From Nitrospinae bacterium bin107 (GTDB taxonomy: Bacteria; UBA8248), in contig MPNJ01000009.1 in assembly GCA_002238965.1 (NCBI GenBank), positions 81,738 to 145,737 on the forward strand: a stretch of DNA of 64,000 bases, given 5' to 3'. The notes under the pieces were generated by a model, which was not told the DNA's origin, did no database searches, and was given only the letters and a program-made list of their open reading frames with translations. Below, in pieces: positions 33,459 through 42,566 of this stretch (within the stretch, counting starts at the first letter, position 1; each line of letters begins with the position of its first letter). The position numbers were made by a program, and so were the translations under genes.

Positions 33459-36193
33459 CTCTTTTCTCTCCCCGTGTCATTCGCTCCGGCGATGGAAGCA
33501 TTGCGCGCGACGTTCGATTTCGCCGCCGCGGCGTGGGCGCCGCTTCTCTCATTTCCGCTATTGTTCCCGCCTTGGGCCGCTTCGCCTTCCGATTTTTCCG
33601 ATTTGGCTGCGTCGTCCTTCTCTTTCTTGCCGTTTTTCTCTATATGGGCGGCGGTATTCCCATCCCCTGCATTCTTCCCTGCATGAGCGGCGCCGCCCGC
33701 TGATTTCGCCGATTCGCCGTGGCCGCCGCCGGTTTGCTTCTCGCCGCTTCCACCACCGTGGCCCGCGCCGCCTTTGGATTTTTCCGATTCGCCGCCGCTC
33801 TTGCCGTCCCCGCCGTCTTTCGCGCCATGGCCCTTATCTTCGCCGGGGCCGTTCCTCCCGCGCGCGGTCTCGTGGGTTCCATGCCTCGTCCCCAACGACT
33901 TCCTCTTCCAAAGCGCGACCTTGGCCAGACTGCCCTTTTCGGGAACGATGATCTTGGAGTTATGCGAGAGCGCGATTTCGAGTTTCTCGCGCCACAGCAT
34001 GTTCCGGAGGACCTCCGGAGCGCTTTGCACGGCCTTGGCCACCCGCCGGAGGGCATCGGCCTCCGCCCCGGCGCCCTTCACCCTCCGGTACGCCTCGCCG
34101 TCGGCCTGCTTCACTTCGTAATCGGCGTTGCCGTGCGCCTGGGGAGTGAGCGACACCAGGAGCCGCTGCGCGTTGACGATGATGCGCTCCTTGTCCTCCT
34201 GAGCGCTCGATACCTCCCGGAACGCGCTTATCGTCTCTTTCACGGGGCGGATGGACGCCAGGTTCACCTTGACCAGTTCAACGCTCCCGAACGCCGAGGC
34301 TCCCACGTCCGGATGCCCCGATTCCGCCCTGGTGGACAAATGCGCGAACAAATGGGTGACCTGCTTCTCCAGGGATTCGCGGTGAACATTGAGCAACTGC
34401 TCCAGACCCCGGGCGGATACGAAAGAGCGCAGGTGATCCCTGACGCCGTCCTCGATGATCTTCGGCGCGTTCAGGACCCGATAATGGTAGGTGAAGGGGT
34501 CTTTCACCCGGTACTGCACGTTAACGGTGAGGGAAACCAGATTCAGATCACCGGACACGTATTCGTGGACGTCGCCGGACATGATGGACTTCACTTCCCG
34601 AACCGGCCATTTATCCACTTCCACGAAGGGCCAGGGAGCGAGATAGTGCAACCCCGGCCCCAGACCCTTCCAATAAACCTTGCCGAACAATCGGCCGTAG
34701 CCGACTGTACCGGGAGGCACGGTCGTGAAGCCGGTGCCGAGGAAGATGAGAAGAATCAGGCCCGAGAGCATGAGGCCCATCGGCGTTTTCAGGGAGAAGG
34801 CGCCTCGTATGGGCCGGCCCCGGGTGAGGCGCTCCCATAGGCGTTTGCAGGGCTCGGACATGGAGCGGATGTTCTGCATCAGATCCTCGTATCCCGTCCG
34901 GAAGGCGCCGGCGCGGAAACGCCATATGATGAGGGCTAAAAAGGCCAGTGCGCTGCCGTATTGCAGGAACAGGATGGCGGGGGAGTCCGAGGCGTCGAGA
35001 TTCACAGGGAGCGCGAAGCCGGTGGCGAAGAAAAAGGAGTCGATCAAAACGGCGAAGATGACGGTTACGACGATGACGACGCCGACGTAGATGGACGCGA
35101 AGCGCGTGCCGAACTGGTTCATGATGACCGCGATGGTGCCCGTGTTGGTCGCCGGGCCCGTCATGAGAAAAATCAGCGCAGCACCGGGGCTGAAGCCCTT
35201 GGCGACGAGCGCTGCGGCGATGGGCGTGCTCGCGGATGCGCATATGTAGAGGGGAATCCCGATGATGACCATGATCGGGTAGGACGCCCAGCGGGCGTAC
35301 TCGTTCTGCATCAGGTCGCTTGGGATCACCAGAAAGAGCAATCCGCCCACGAAGACGCCGAAGAGCAGCGAGAAGAGGATGTCGTCCGCGATTTCGATGA
35401 AGCCGTAGCTGAATATGTGCCTGACGATCGTCCTGAAGCCCGGCAGCTGATCCTCCTCGGGCGCAGGGGCGAGGGCGGCCTCGGCCGATTCCTCATCGAC
35501 GAGCAATTCCTCCTGATAGAAGTCCGGCTTCACCCAGGAGGCGGCACGCCAGTTTCGCACCGATACGGCGACGCCTCCCAGCCAGCGGCGCATAGCGTAT
35601 TTCAGTTGTGTGGGGCTGATATAGCAGTCCTCCGAGCCCGGCATGAGCGGCTCGTGCACGCCGTGGTCGTGGCCGTGATCATGGCCGTGGCCATGATCAT
35701 GCCCGTGATCATGCCCGTGGTCATGGTCGTGATCGTGATCGCCTTCCTTCGCTTCGCCCTGGTCGCTTCTGATGAGGCCGATGCAGAAAATGCCCGCGAC
35801 GACCGCGGTGACGAAGCTGATGAGGGGCCGCACTATCGCCGCTATCCATCCGAAGAAGGCGTTCGTCACGAGGATCGAATCGGCGCCCGTTTCGGGAGCC
35901 GTTATCAGGAAGGACATGCACGAGGAGCGGGACGCCCCTTTCCTTCTCATCTCGGCCACCACGGGCACGACCGAACAACTGCACAGCGGCACCGGCACGC
36001 CGACGGCGGAACTGACGCTTACCGATTTCAGGCTGTCGTCGCGAAGCCACCGCAAAATGGCCTGGCGGGAGATGAATACGTGGATGAGGCCGGAGAGGAA
36101 CAGCCCGAGCAGCAGCATGGGCGAGAGCAGAAGGAACGACATCCACAGAAAGTAGAAAAAATCAGCGAATCTGCTCGCCAACTCGGCAGTCAA
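33455..36193 (-). CDS. Fusion of a metal permease (ArsP/SO_0444-like, PF03773 type) with an SPFH domain
   Basis: A 912-residue fusion. The N-terminal half (to about residue 470) is a permease with the motif VPVPLCSCSVVPV and, in a second half, SASTPIAAALVAKG and TGPATNTGT, as in the DUF318 family of arsenite/copper/zinc exporters. A cytoplasmic loop contains a run of alternating Asp-His/Gly-His, a likely metal site. The C-terminal half carries a new helix and an HflK-like SPFH domain (VPPGTVGYGRLFGKVYWKGLGPG), then a Lys/Gly/His-rich tail of about 130 residues. TTG 36193 is my choice of start: GGGGGAT lies before it and it leaves a short N-terminus before helix 1; ATG 36268 adds 25 residues without a site. 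First gene of the SPFH operon. Confidence 0.83.
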   Translation of the reverse strand: MTAELASRFADFFYFLWMSFLLLSPMLLLGLFLSGLIHVFISRQAILRWLRDDSLKSVSVSSAVGVPVPLCSCSVVPVVAEMRRKGASRSSCMSFLITAPETGADSILVTNAFFGWIAAIVRPLISFVTAVVAGIFCIGLIRSDQGEAKEGDHDHDHDHGHDHGHDHGHGHDHGHDHGVHEPLMPGSEDCYISPTQLKYAMRRWLGGVAVSVRNWRAASWVKPDFYQEELLVDEESAEAALAPAPEEDQLPGFRTIVRHIFSYGFIEIADDILFSLLFGVFVGGLLFLVIPSDLMQNEYARWASYPIMVIIGIPLYICASASTPIAAALVAKGFSPGAALIFLMTGPATNTGTIAVIMNQFGTRFASIYVGVVIVVTVIFAVLIDSFFFATGFALPVNLDASDSPAILFLQYGSALAFLALIIWRFRAGAFRTGYEDLMQNIRSMSEPCKRLWERLTRGRPIRGAFSLKTPMGLMLSGLILLIFLGTGFTTVPPGTVGYGRLFGKVYWKGLGPGLHYLAPWPFVEVDKWPVREVKSIMSGDVHEYVSGDLNLVSLTVNVQYRVKDPFTYHYRVLNAPKIIEDGVRDHLRSFVSARGLEQLLNVHRESLEKQVTHLFAHLSTRAESGHPDVGASAFGSVELVKVNLASIRPVKETISAFREVSSAQEDKERIIVNAQRLLVSLTPQAHGNADYEVKQADGEAYRRVKGAGAEADALRRVAKAVQSAPEVLRNMLWREKLEIALSHNSKIIVPEKGSLAKVALWKRKSLGTRHGTHETARGRNGPGEDKGHGAKDGGDGKSGGESEKSKGGAGHGGGSGEKQTGGGHGESAKSAGGAAHAGKNAGDGNTAAHIEKNGKKEKDDAAKSEKSEGEAAQGGNNSGNERSGAHAAAAKSNVARNASIAGANDTGREKR

Positions 36194-36510
36194 AGGATCA
36201 TCCCCCAATGAAGGGGTTCCACAAAAAAAACTTTCGTGGAGCGCCTCGTGTAACACCCCAACCAACATAGTGGTAATTCGTCAAGTTACAAGGCGAAAGG
36301 GGGTATGTCAACGAATTTCTTCAGGCGCACTTATATAGTTTTCGCAGAAAGGTGTTCTGCGAAGAGGGGGCGGGAAAATTTCCCGTCAAAACCATCTGCC
36401 GCGGCATCCGACCAGTGAACGCCGCTACTACGAAAATTCAGGCGCAGGCTACCGGGTATACGCGGGGAGCCGGGCAGGCTCGTTCATATCCCCGGGAAAC
36501 GCCGCCCAAA
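36194..36510. other. Promoter and leader region of the permease-SPFH operon
   Basis: Between the divergent-in-origin permease operon (minus) and the end of znuA (minus). It holds a likely promoter (listed separately) and about 190 bases after it with nothing I recognise; no clear terminator follows znuA. Confidence 0.5.
36283..36311 (-). promoter_or_regulatory. Candidate promoter of the permease-SPFH operon
   Basis: Minus strand TTGACA (36306-36311), 17-base spacer, TAACTT (36283-36288). The -10 is weak. Transcription from here would begin too close to ATG 36268 to use it comfortably, supporting the TTG 36193 start. Confidence 0.4.
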
Positions 36511-37653
36511 TTATTTCCCCGATAGGCACGTCCCGAGCGATTTCGCCATGTTGCGCATGAGGGTGAAATACGCGTCCTCCCCGGCGGGGATTCCCGTGCC
36601 CAGCGGGTCGAGCACGCCGGTTCCGGCCCCCGTGCCCTCCATGATGACCTTCACGAGCCTGGGCTGGAACTGCGGTTCGGTGAACACGCAGATCGACTTC
36701 GTGTCCCTGATCTTCTTGCGTATCGCCACCAGGCGCGCCGAGCCCGGCTTCTTCTCGGGCGAGAGGGTCACCGAACCGATGGGGGTCAGTCCGTAGCGTT
36801 TCTCCATGTATTGATACGCATCGTGAAAGACGATGTAGGGCGCGCCTTTCACGGGGGCCAGCGCCTGCGCGAGTTCCTTGTGCAAGGCGTCGATGCGGGC
36901 CTTGAGATTTTGCGCGTTCGACTCGTATTTTTTCTTGTTCGCAGGATCCACCTCTTCGAGCTCATGGGCGATTGATTCCACCCACCTACGGGCGTTCATG
37001 GGGTCGAGCCAGATGTGCGCGTCGAAGCCTCCGTGATCCTCCTCATCTCCATGATCACCCTTGGCCTCGGCCTTCTCGTGATGATCGTCGTCTTTCGCCT
37101 TGGCTTCCATTTTCTCGTGGTCGTCATCCTTCGCCCCGGTTTTTTCCTTCTCGTCATGATGATCATCTTCAGCTTTCCCGCGTTTCTCCTTGTCGTGATC
37201 ATCGTCCCCGTCTTTCGCCTCTTTGCCCTCATCATGATGATCGCCTTCGGCCTTTTTCTCTCCGCCGTGATCATCGTCGTGCCCTTCCCACAAACCGCCT
37301 TCCCTGAGCTTCAACAACTCCAGTCCTTTCAATTCTCCCAGGGCGACGACGTTCGCCCTTTTCGGCAGAATTTCGAGAGGCCGCTCGAGGCCCGGGGCGA
37401 GCACATCGCCCACCCAGAAAATCACGCGCGCTCTTTCGAGCTCTCTGGCGTCGGAGGGTTTGAGGGAAAACGTATGGGGCGAGGCAACGCCCTTTATCAG
37501 AAGATAGGGTTCGCCGATCCCTTTCATGACTCCCGAAACCAGCGAATGAAGCGGTTTGATAGAAGTCACCACCCTTGGGGCGGCCGATGCGGGAGCGGCA
37601 TGGTGAGCTGTCAAGACTATTGCCAGAAACCCGACGGTCAATAAATTTTTCAT
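36511..37653 (-). CDS. znuA: Zinc ABC transporter substrate-binding protein
   Basis: Periplasmic zinc-binding protein of 380 residues in the ZnuA/cluster 9 family. A signal peptide is followed by VVTSIKPLHSLVSGV, and a first His ligand in GVASPHTFSLKPSD. Between residues about 125 and 220 there is a very long His/Asp/Glu/Lys loop of repeats such as KDDDHH, typical of ZnuA but larger than usual. Further ligands follow: DAHIWLDP and VFHDAYQYM. The end has GAGTGVLDPLGTG. Start 37653 follows AAAAGGGATA; the frame extends 15 codons further without one. It is divergent from zur-znuCB across an operator-like palindrome. Confidence 0.93.
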   Translation of the reverse strand: MKNLLTVGFLAIVLTAHHAAPASAAPRVVTSIKPLHSLVSGVMKGIGEPYLLIKGVASPHTFSLKPSDARELERARVIFWVGDVLAPGLERPLEILPKRANVVALGELKGLELLKLREGGLWEGHDDDHGGEKKAEGDHHDEGKEAKDGDDDHDKEKRGKAEDDHHDEKEKTGAKDDDHEKMEAKAKDDDHHEKAEAKGDHGDEEDHGGFDAHIWLDPMNARRWVESIAHELEEVDPANKKKYESNAQNLKARIDALHKELAQALAPVKGAPYIVFHDAYQYMEKRYGLTPIGSVTLSPEKKPGSARLVAIRKKIRDTKSICVFTEPQFQPRLVKVIMEGTGAGTGVLDPLGTGIPAGEDAYFTLMRNMAKSLGTCLSGK

Positions 37654-37707
37654 GAATAATATCCCTTTTGGCCTGGAATGTGATTGAAGACAATGCAATA
37701 ATGGTAT

Positions 37708-37720
37708 GGTATAATATATC
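37708..37720. promoter_or_regulatory. Candidate Zur operator between znuA and zur
   Basis: GGTATAATATATC, a near-perfect palindrome (two mismatched positions) centred on an AT core, as in Zur boxes, and containing TATAAT. Binding here would block both divergent promoters. Confidence 0.6.
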
Positions 37721-37745
37721 TATTTTCTGATCAAGGAATAATTAA

Positions 37746-38234
37746 ATGCCATCAAGCAACAATAATTTTCCCAACAGACATCACGACCATGCGGTCTGTA
37801 TCGAGAGCGCGCTGGTACAAGCCGAATTGCTTTGCAGGGAACGCGGAGTAAGGCTCACGCCGCTCAGGAGGCGCGTTCTAGAAATCGTGTGGGAGAGCCA
37901 CGCGCCGCTTGGCGCCTACGACGCGCTCCAGCGCATGAACGCAGGCGGGGAGCGAAACGCTCCACCCACCGTCTACCGGGCGCTGGATTTTCTCCTGAAG
38001 CACGGCCTCATTCACCGCATCGAGAGCATGAACGCGTTCGTGGGATGTGCCACACCGGAGTATACTCACAAAGGCCAGTTCTTCATCTGCCGAGATTGTG
38101 GAAACGTGGCCGAGGCGCACAGCAAGGAAATCAGCGAGGCCATCGAGGCAAGCGCCACCCGAACCGGTTTTCTGGTGGAAACGCCAGTCGTGGAAATCAG
38201 CGGTCAGTGCCTGGAGTGTCATGACAATGAATGA
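37746..38234 (+). CDS. zur: Fur-family zinc uptake regulator
   Basis: Cytoplasmic metal-dependent repressor of 162 residues. An N-terminal winged helix (RLTPLRRRVLEIVWESHAPLGAYDAL, PTVYRALDFLLKHGLIHRIES) is followed by a dimerisation domain with two structural CxxC pairs (ICRDCGN and CLECHD). Its position between znuA and znuCB makes it Zur rather than Fur. The N-terminal 20 residues (NNNFPNRHHDHAV) are His-rich. The znuC start lies inside the last codons of this gene. With the palindrome at 37708 it would repress zinc uptake when zinc is plentiful. Confidence 0.9.
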   Translation: MPSSNNNFPNRHHDHAVCIESALVQAELLCRERGVRLTPLRRRVLEIVWESHAPLGAYDALQRMNAGGERNAPPTVYRALDFLLKHGLIHRIESMNAFVGCATPEYTHKGQFFICRDCGNVAEAHSKEISEAIEASATRTGFLVETPVVEISGQCLECHDNE

Positions 38235-39012
38235 ATCGCGACCTCCCCTCATTTCCGTTGCGAACCTCAACTTCGGCATCGGGGAGACGACGATTCTCCA
38301 AAACATCAACCTCGAAATATCGGCGGGCGAAATCCTCACTCTTGTCGGCCCTAACGGCGCGGGCAAAACCACCTTGGTCCGCGTGCTGCTCGGACTGCTC
38401 AAGCCCGACTCGGGCGAGATCCGCCGAAAGGAGGGCATTTCGGTCGGCTACCTTCCCCAGGCTTTCGAGGTGGATCCCTCGCTTCCGCTCACAGTGCGCA
38501 GGTTGTTAAGCCTCACGCAAAAGCCGTCGCTCAAGCAGATGGAGGCGCATCTCGAAGAGGTGGGCGCGAGAAACCTGCTGGATCATCCCGTCCAGAGCCT
38601 CTCGGGTGGAGAGCGCCAGCGCGTGCTTCTCGCCCGCGCCTTGCTGCGCAATCCCGAACTTCTCGTTCTCGACGAACCCATCCAGAACGTGGACATCAAC
38701 GGACAGACCGAACTCTACCGACTCATCATGAAGATCAGAGACAACAGGGGCTGCGGTGTTCTCATGATCTCGCACGACCTCCACCTCGTTATGGCGTTCA
38801 CCGACCTCGTGGTGTGCCTCAACAAGCACATCTGCTGCTCTGGACATCCCGAAGCCGTGAGCAAGCACCCCGAATACCTCGCCCTGTTTGGAAAGCAGGC
38901 GGCTGAGAGCCTGGCGGTCTACACACACAGGCACGACCACGTTCACGGACCAGAAGGGGAGATACTCCCCATCGAGCCCGAAGAAATCCATCACCATCAT
39001 GGAGACACCTGA
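38221..39012 (+). CDS. znuC: Zinc ABC transporter ATP-binding protein
   Basis: ATPase of 263 residues. Walker A GPNGAGKTT (about residue 41), signature LSGGERQR, Walker B LLVLDEPIQNVD and the H-loop SHDLHLV are intact. The C-terminus ends in EIHHHHGDT, a zinc-binding tail also seen in other ZnuC proteins. The frame is open from 38047 inside zur, but ATG 38221 (or 38227) with GGAG just upstream is right. It overlaps the end of zur by 14 bases and its stop overlaps the znuB start by one base (TGATG). Confidence 0.93.
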   Translation: MTMNESRPPLISVANLNFGIGETTILQNINLEISAGEILTLVGPNGAGKTTLVRVLLGLLKPDSGEIRRKEGISVGYLPQAFEVDPSLPLTVRRLLSLTQKPSLKQMEAHLEEVGARNLLDHPVQSLSGGERQRVLLARALLRNPELLVLDEPIQNVDINGQTELYRLIMKIRDNRGCGVLMISHDLHLVMAFTDLVVCLNKHICCSGHPEAVSKHPEYLALFGKQAAESLAVYTHRHDHVHGPEGEILPIEPEEIHHHHGDT

Positions 39013-39803
39013 TGGAGGATTTCATGCTCAGAGGTCTCATGGGCGGGGTGGGCGTCGCCCTGGTCACGGGCCCCGTGGGCTGTTTCATCGTCTGGCGCAA
39101 GATGGCCTATTTCGGGAATTCCATGTCCCACACGGCTCTCCTCGGCGTGGCGATAGGGTTCGCCTTCGGGGTGGATCTCAGGCTCGGCATCCTCATCTCC
39201 TGCATCGGCCTCGCGCTCATCCTCCTGATGCTGCAAAGCCGGAAAACACTCTCCACCGATACGCTGCTGGGCATCCTGGCGCACACGGCGCTTTCGGTGG
39301 GCATCATCGCCGTCAGCGTGCTGGAGACGCTCCGGGTCGATTTGATGGGCTATCTCTTCGGCGACATCCTCGCGGTCGGCCCGCTGGATTTGTGGTGGAT
39401 CTACCTCGGCGGGGCGGCGGCGCTGGGTACGCTCGCGTGGCTGTGGCGAGGCCTTCTCGCCGTCACGGTGAACGAAGAACTCGCGAGCGCCGAGGGGATA
39501 CCGACATTCGCCGTGAAACTCGTCTTCATGCTCCTGATCGCCTTCATCATCTCCATCGCCATGAAGTTGATAGGAATACTGCTCATCACCTCGATGCTCA
39601 TCATACCGGCGGCGGCGGCGCGGCGATTCTCCAAAACACCCGAGCAGATGGCGGCGCTCGCCGCCCTGGCGGGGACCGTATCAGTAGTGGCGGGTCTGTG
39701 GGTGTCGGTCGCATGGAACGCGCCCGCAGGGCCGTGCATCGTTGTGGTGGCGGCGGCGCTGTTCCTTTTCAGCCATACTTGGGAGATGCTGACCGGTAGG
39801 TGA
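39012..39803 (+). CDS. znuB: Zinc ABC transporter permease
   Basis: Inner-membrane permease of 263 residues, ABC-3 family, with about eight helices. The start MEDFMLRGLMGGVGVALVTGPVGCFIVWRK and the SHTALLGVAIGFAFG segment are typical. The conserved EGIPTFAVKLVFMLL loop contacts ZnuC. It completes the zinc importer with ZnuA and ZnuC; the start overlaps the znuC stop by one base. No clear terminator follows. Confidence 0.93.
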   Translation: MEDFMLRGLMGGVGVALVTGPVGCFIVWRKMAYFGNSMSHTALLGVAIGFAFGVDLRLGILISCIGLALILLMLQSRKTLSTDTLLGILAHTALSVGIIAVSVLETLRVDLMGYLFGDILAVGPLDLWWIYLGGAAALGTLAWLWRGLLAVTVNEELASAEGIPTFAVKLVFMLLIAFIISIAMKLIGILLITSMLIIPAAAARRFSKTPEQMAALAALAGTVSVVAGLWVSVAWNAPAGPCIVVVAAALFLFSHTWEMLTGR

Positions 39804-40820
39804 TGAACGGCGCGGCGTTCTTGTGTGAGTTCCTTGAGACCGTATGGCTTTGATGATTACTCATGAATGCACTTACTGGTGCCAAGCATTTCCGGAACCG
39901 AACAGATACAAGCCAGACTACATGGCTGGGTTTCGAAATTCTTCGACTGGCGACAGAGTAATCGTTCTGTGGAGGGGTGATGTCGTAGCCGGCGCTAGAG
40001 ACTGTTGTTGGTACTATGCAGCATGGTTGGTTTGAACCCGCGCTATATTGACCCTTATCACTCTACTACTGAACTATTTGTATTCGATGGGATGGACGCA
40101 CCCTCCCGGCAACTTCACACTACGGGCAGGTGATATGGCTTACCGCCCTGCAGGAGGGTTGCCCATAGAACAGGTTCACATCATTGGTATCGATCTGGCG
40201 AAACATGGTTTTCAACTCCACGGCGCGCCCCCGGTCGGGTAGGTCGCGTTCCGCAAGAAGCTAACTCGAGGGATGGAATTAGGCTTTCTGGCATTGCAGC
40301 CGCGGTGCCAGGTTGCGATGGAGGTATGTGGAAGCGCGAGATTAGCGAATTCGGCCATGAGGTGAAGATCATACCACCGCTTTATGTGAAAGTGTACGTG
40401 AAGCGTCAGTCATACCAAGTCACTCATCTAGGTTATTGAAAACAAAAGGTTTTCTGTTCACCATCCGATGCTGGCGAGTATGCTCCCTTTTTCAGCGCCA
40501 GGGCAACTTCCGGCAGTTCGAGCGCATCTGCGGTCTACGCCCTTGAACGGTACTGCCAACCGAAGAAAGGGAAGAGAACCATTCCCCCTTTGAAGGTCAT
40601 TTCCGATTGAGGAAGGAGGGGCTACTCGTATTAAAAAAGGCGCAATCGCTCCTCCATCAGTCGCGATTGACTCCTCACCGACGAGAAAAAAACTTGCGCG
40701 GTCGGCGCGAGTCGCGGTAGATTGCCCGCAAAATTGAGCAAACCTAGGTTGACACCGGTGGTGTAGTTCATTCGATTTCAACGGGCGGGCGCCGTTCCGC
40801 CTTCGACTGCGGAATTCGAC
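39804..40820. other. 1 kb region without intact gene, holding an IS110-type remnant
   Basis: Between znuB and the Kef antiporter gene. Apart from the IS110-like scrap (40165-40410) I see no gene. A short frame at 39844-40035 has no family signal. A perfect TTGACA at about 40749 lies 70 bases before the Kef gene; the -10 at 17 bases spacing (TCGATT) is poor. Confidence 0.55.
40165..40410 (+). pseudogene. IS110-family transposase remnant (N-terminal part)
   Basis: Translates to EQVHIIGIDLAKHGFQLHGA, then a frame change, VAFRKKLTRG, MELGFLALQPRCQVAMEVCG and, after another change, EFGHEVKIIPPLYVKVYVKRQ. These match the start of IS110 transposases (GIDLAK, then ME-C, then GHEV-PP-YVK-YVK). Frameshifts and a missing C-terminal part show that it is dead. 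Confidence 0.85.
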
Positions 40821-42443
40821 ATGCTTGAAGATGCGATATTGACCGTCGGCCTGTTGATCGTCGTCGCCAAACTGGCCGAGGGCGTTTTCCGGCGTTTCCG
40901 GCTGAATTCGATCGTCGCATATATGGCGACCGGCGTCCTCCTCGGACCCGTTCTGGGATTCGTTGAGCTCACGGGCCATTTACACGTCTTCCTGACTCTC
41001 GGCATCTTCCTCTATTTCTTTCTCATCGGTCTGGACGAAATCGACGTCACCGCATTCATGGCGGCCATTCGCGGCCGGTTCTTCGTGGCTGCGCTCATTG
41101 GGGTCATCATTCCCCTCCTGGCCTCGCTGCTCGTGACCATGAACTTGTTCTACGATTTCGGGCTGCAGCTCGACTTCGACGGCGCACTGGCTCTCGCGGG
41201 GGTTTTGTCTCTGACCAGCCTGGGCGTCCTCGCCAAGGTGCTGATCGACACCGACCGTTTGCGGGAACCCATCGGGATCGAGTTGTTCACGACCGCGCTC
41301 ATCGCCGAGTTGCTGATGCTGCTGCTCGTGGGACTGACCATCGGCGAGCACTCTCACGACCTGAGCTGGATGGGGGTGCTTATCCTGCTGGGGCAGATCG
41401 CCGCCTTCACCATAGTGACCTGGGTGCTGGCGGGACAGGTCATTCCGCGGCTGATCGAGATTCTGGAGCGCCTGCTTCGCGTCCCCCAGCTCTCTTTCGG
41501 CCTGATCCTGGGCATCCTGCTCGTCGCGGTCGTGTGCGCCGAAAGGCTCGGCCTTCACGGTTCTCTGGGCGCGCTGCTCCTGGGCGTCGCCTTATCCAGG
41601 CTGCCTCACCAGGTGCAGCGCGACATCATCCCGAGCCTGAAGAGCATCGCCGACGGGTTTTTCGTACCCCTTTTCTTCTCCTCGGCCGGGTTGCATCTAA
41701 GCCTGTCCTTCACCGAGTTGCCGGGGCTGACCATTGCGGCGCTGGCGGTGATCCCCCTGATAGGGAAGTTCGCCGGAGCGTCTCTGGGCGCGCTGGTGGC
41801 ACGGCTCGACTCGCCTTTCACCATCGCGACAGGACTCATGGCCAAGGGCGTCGCCGAAATCGCCGTCCTTCTGGTGCTCTTGGAACATGACGTCATCGGG
41901 CAGGCCGTCTTCTCGCTGTTCGTTCTTTTGATGCTTGCCTATATCCTTTTCGCGCCGCCGATCATCAGTTTCGCGGTAAGCCGCGCTAGGCCTCACGGAC
42001 GGTTCAAACCGCCGCAACCCCTTCCGCCCAATCTGCTCCGGTTCGCCCTGGACGACATCACCATCGGCGAAGTGATCGACCGCACGCACGCCCATCCCGG
42101 TCCCGATCTCACGGTGCGCGAATTCGCGGACGAGTGGCTCGCGTCCAACCAGCACGACTACGTGGTCGCGGAAGGGGGCGAGCTGGTCGGGGTCGTGTCG
42201 CTCGCGATGCTCCGCTATCTGCCCAAGCACTCGTGGTTCGACACCCCGCTCAGGAAGATCGCGCGAAAGACCGAACTGAACACATGGCCGGACGAGCACG
42301 TGGAAGACGCCTTACAGCGGATGACGGAAAACGCCCTGACGGTTTTACCGGTGCTGGAGGGCGAATCTCAGGAGTTCGTGGGCGCGATAACCAGCCAGGA
42401 AATCCTGGAGCTCATCATGGCCGAAGCCCGAGGCGGGCATTAG
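40821..42443 (+). CDS. Kef-type cation/proton antiporter with C-terminal CBS pair
   Basis: CPA2-family membrane antiporter for K+ or Na+ against H+, 540 residues. About 12 helices occupy residues 1-390, including GDxL-like segment FLIGLDEIDVTAF and the helix with GLMAKGVAEIAVLLVLLE. Instead of the TrkA-N domain of KefB/KefC the C-terminus holds two CBS repeats (EVIDRTHAHPGPDLTVREFADEW and WPDEHVEDALQRMTENALTVLPVLEG), which in other proteins bind adenine nucleotides. A near-identical scrap of the second CBS repeat lies at 25004-25130. Start: ATG 40821; no strong ribosome binding site. Confidence 0.88.
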   Translation: MLEDAILTVGLLIVVAKLAEGVFRRFRLNSIVAYMATGVLLGPVLGFVELTGHLHVFLTLGIFLYFFLIGLDEIDVTAFMAAIRGRFFVAALIGVIIPLLASLLVTMNLFYDFGLQLDFDGALALAGVLSLTSLGVLAKVLIDTDRLREPIGIELFTTALIAELLMLLLVGLTIGEHSHDLSWMGVLILLGQIAAFTIVTWVLAGQVIPRLIEILERLLRVPQLSFGLILGILLVAVVCAERLGLHGSLGALLLGVALSRLPHQVQRDIIPSLKSIADGFFVPLFFSSAGLHLSLSFTELPGLTIAALAVIPLIGKFAGASLGALVARLDSPFTIATGLMAKGVAEIAVLLVLLEHDVIGQAVFSLFVLLMLAYILFAPPIISFAVSRARPHGRFKPPQPLPPNLLRFALDDITIGEVIDRTHAHPGPDLTVREFADEWLASNQHDYVVAEGGELVGVVSLAMLRYLPKHSWFDTPLRKIARKTELNTWPDEHVEDALQRMTENALTVLPVLEGESQEFVGAITSQEILELIMAEARGGH

Positions 42444-42546
42444 GACGACGGAGGCAACGGCAGGCGGTACGGCCCTTGAGGATCGAACCCGACCGACGAG
42501 AGACTGTTGAAAAACCCTTCCTCGCTTGGAATGGGCTACCCCCGAC

Positions 42547-42566
42547 ATTCCGGCGAAAGCCGGAAT
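42547..42566. repeat. REP-like palindrome ATTCCGGC-GAAA-GCCGGAAT
   Basis: Perfect 8-base stem with a GAAA tetraloop followed by CCA, a sequence common in intergenic DNA of many bacteria. A second ATTCCG lies about 25 bases downstream. Confidence 0.8.

Noticed and set aside
39844..40242. Two short frames in one phase separated by TGA, like a second Sec candidate
   Set aside because: No family similarity across the TGA; the second part is the out-of-context start of an IS110 remnant.
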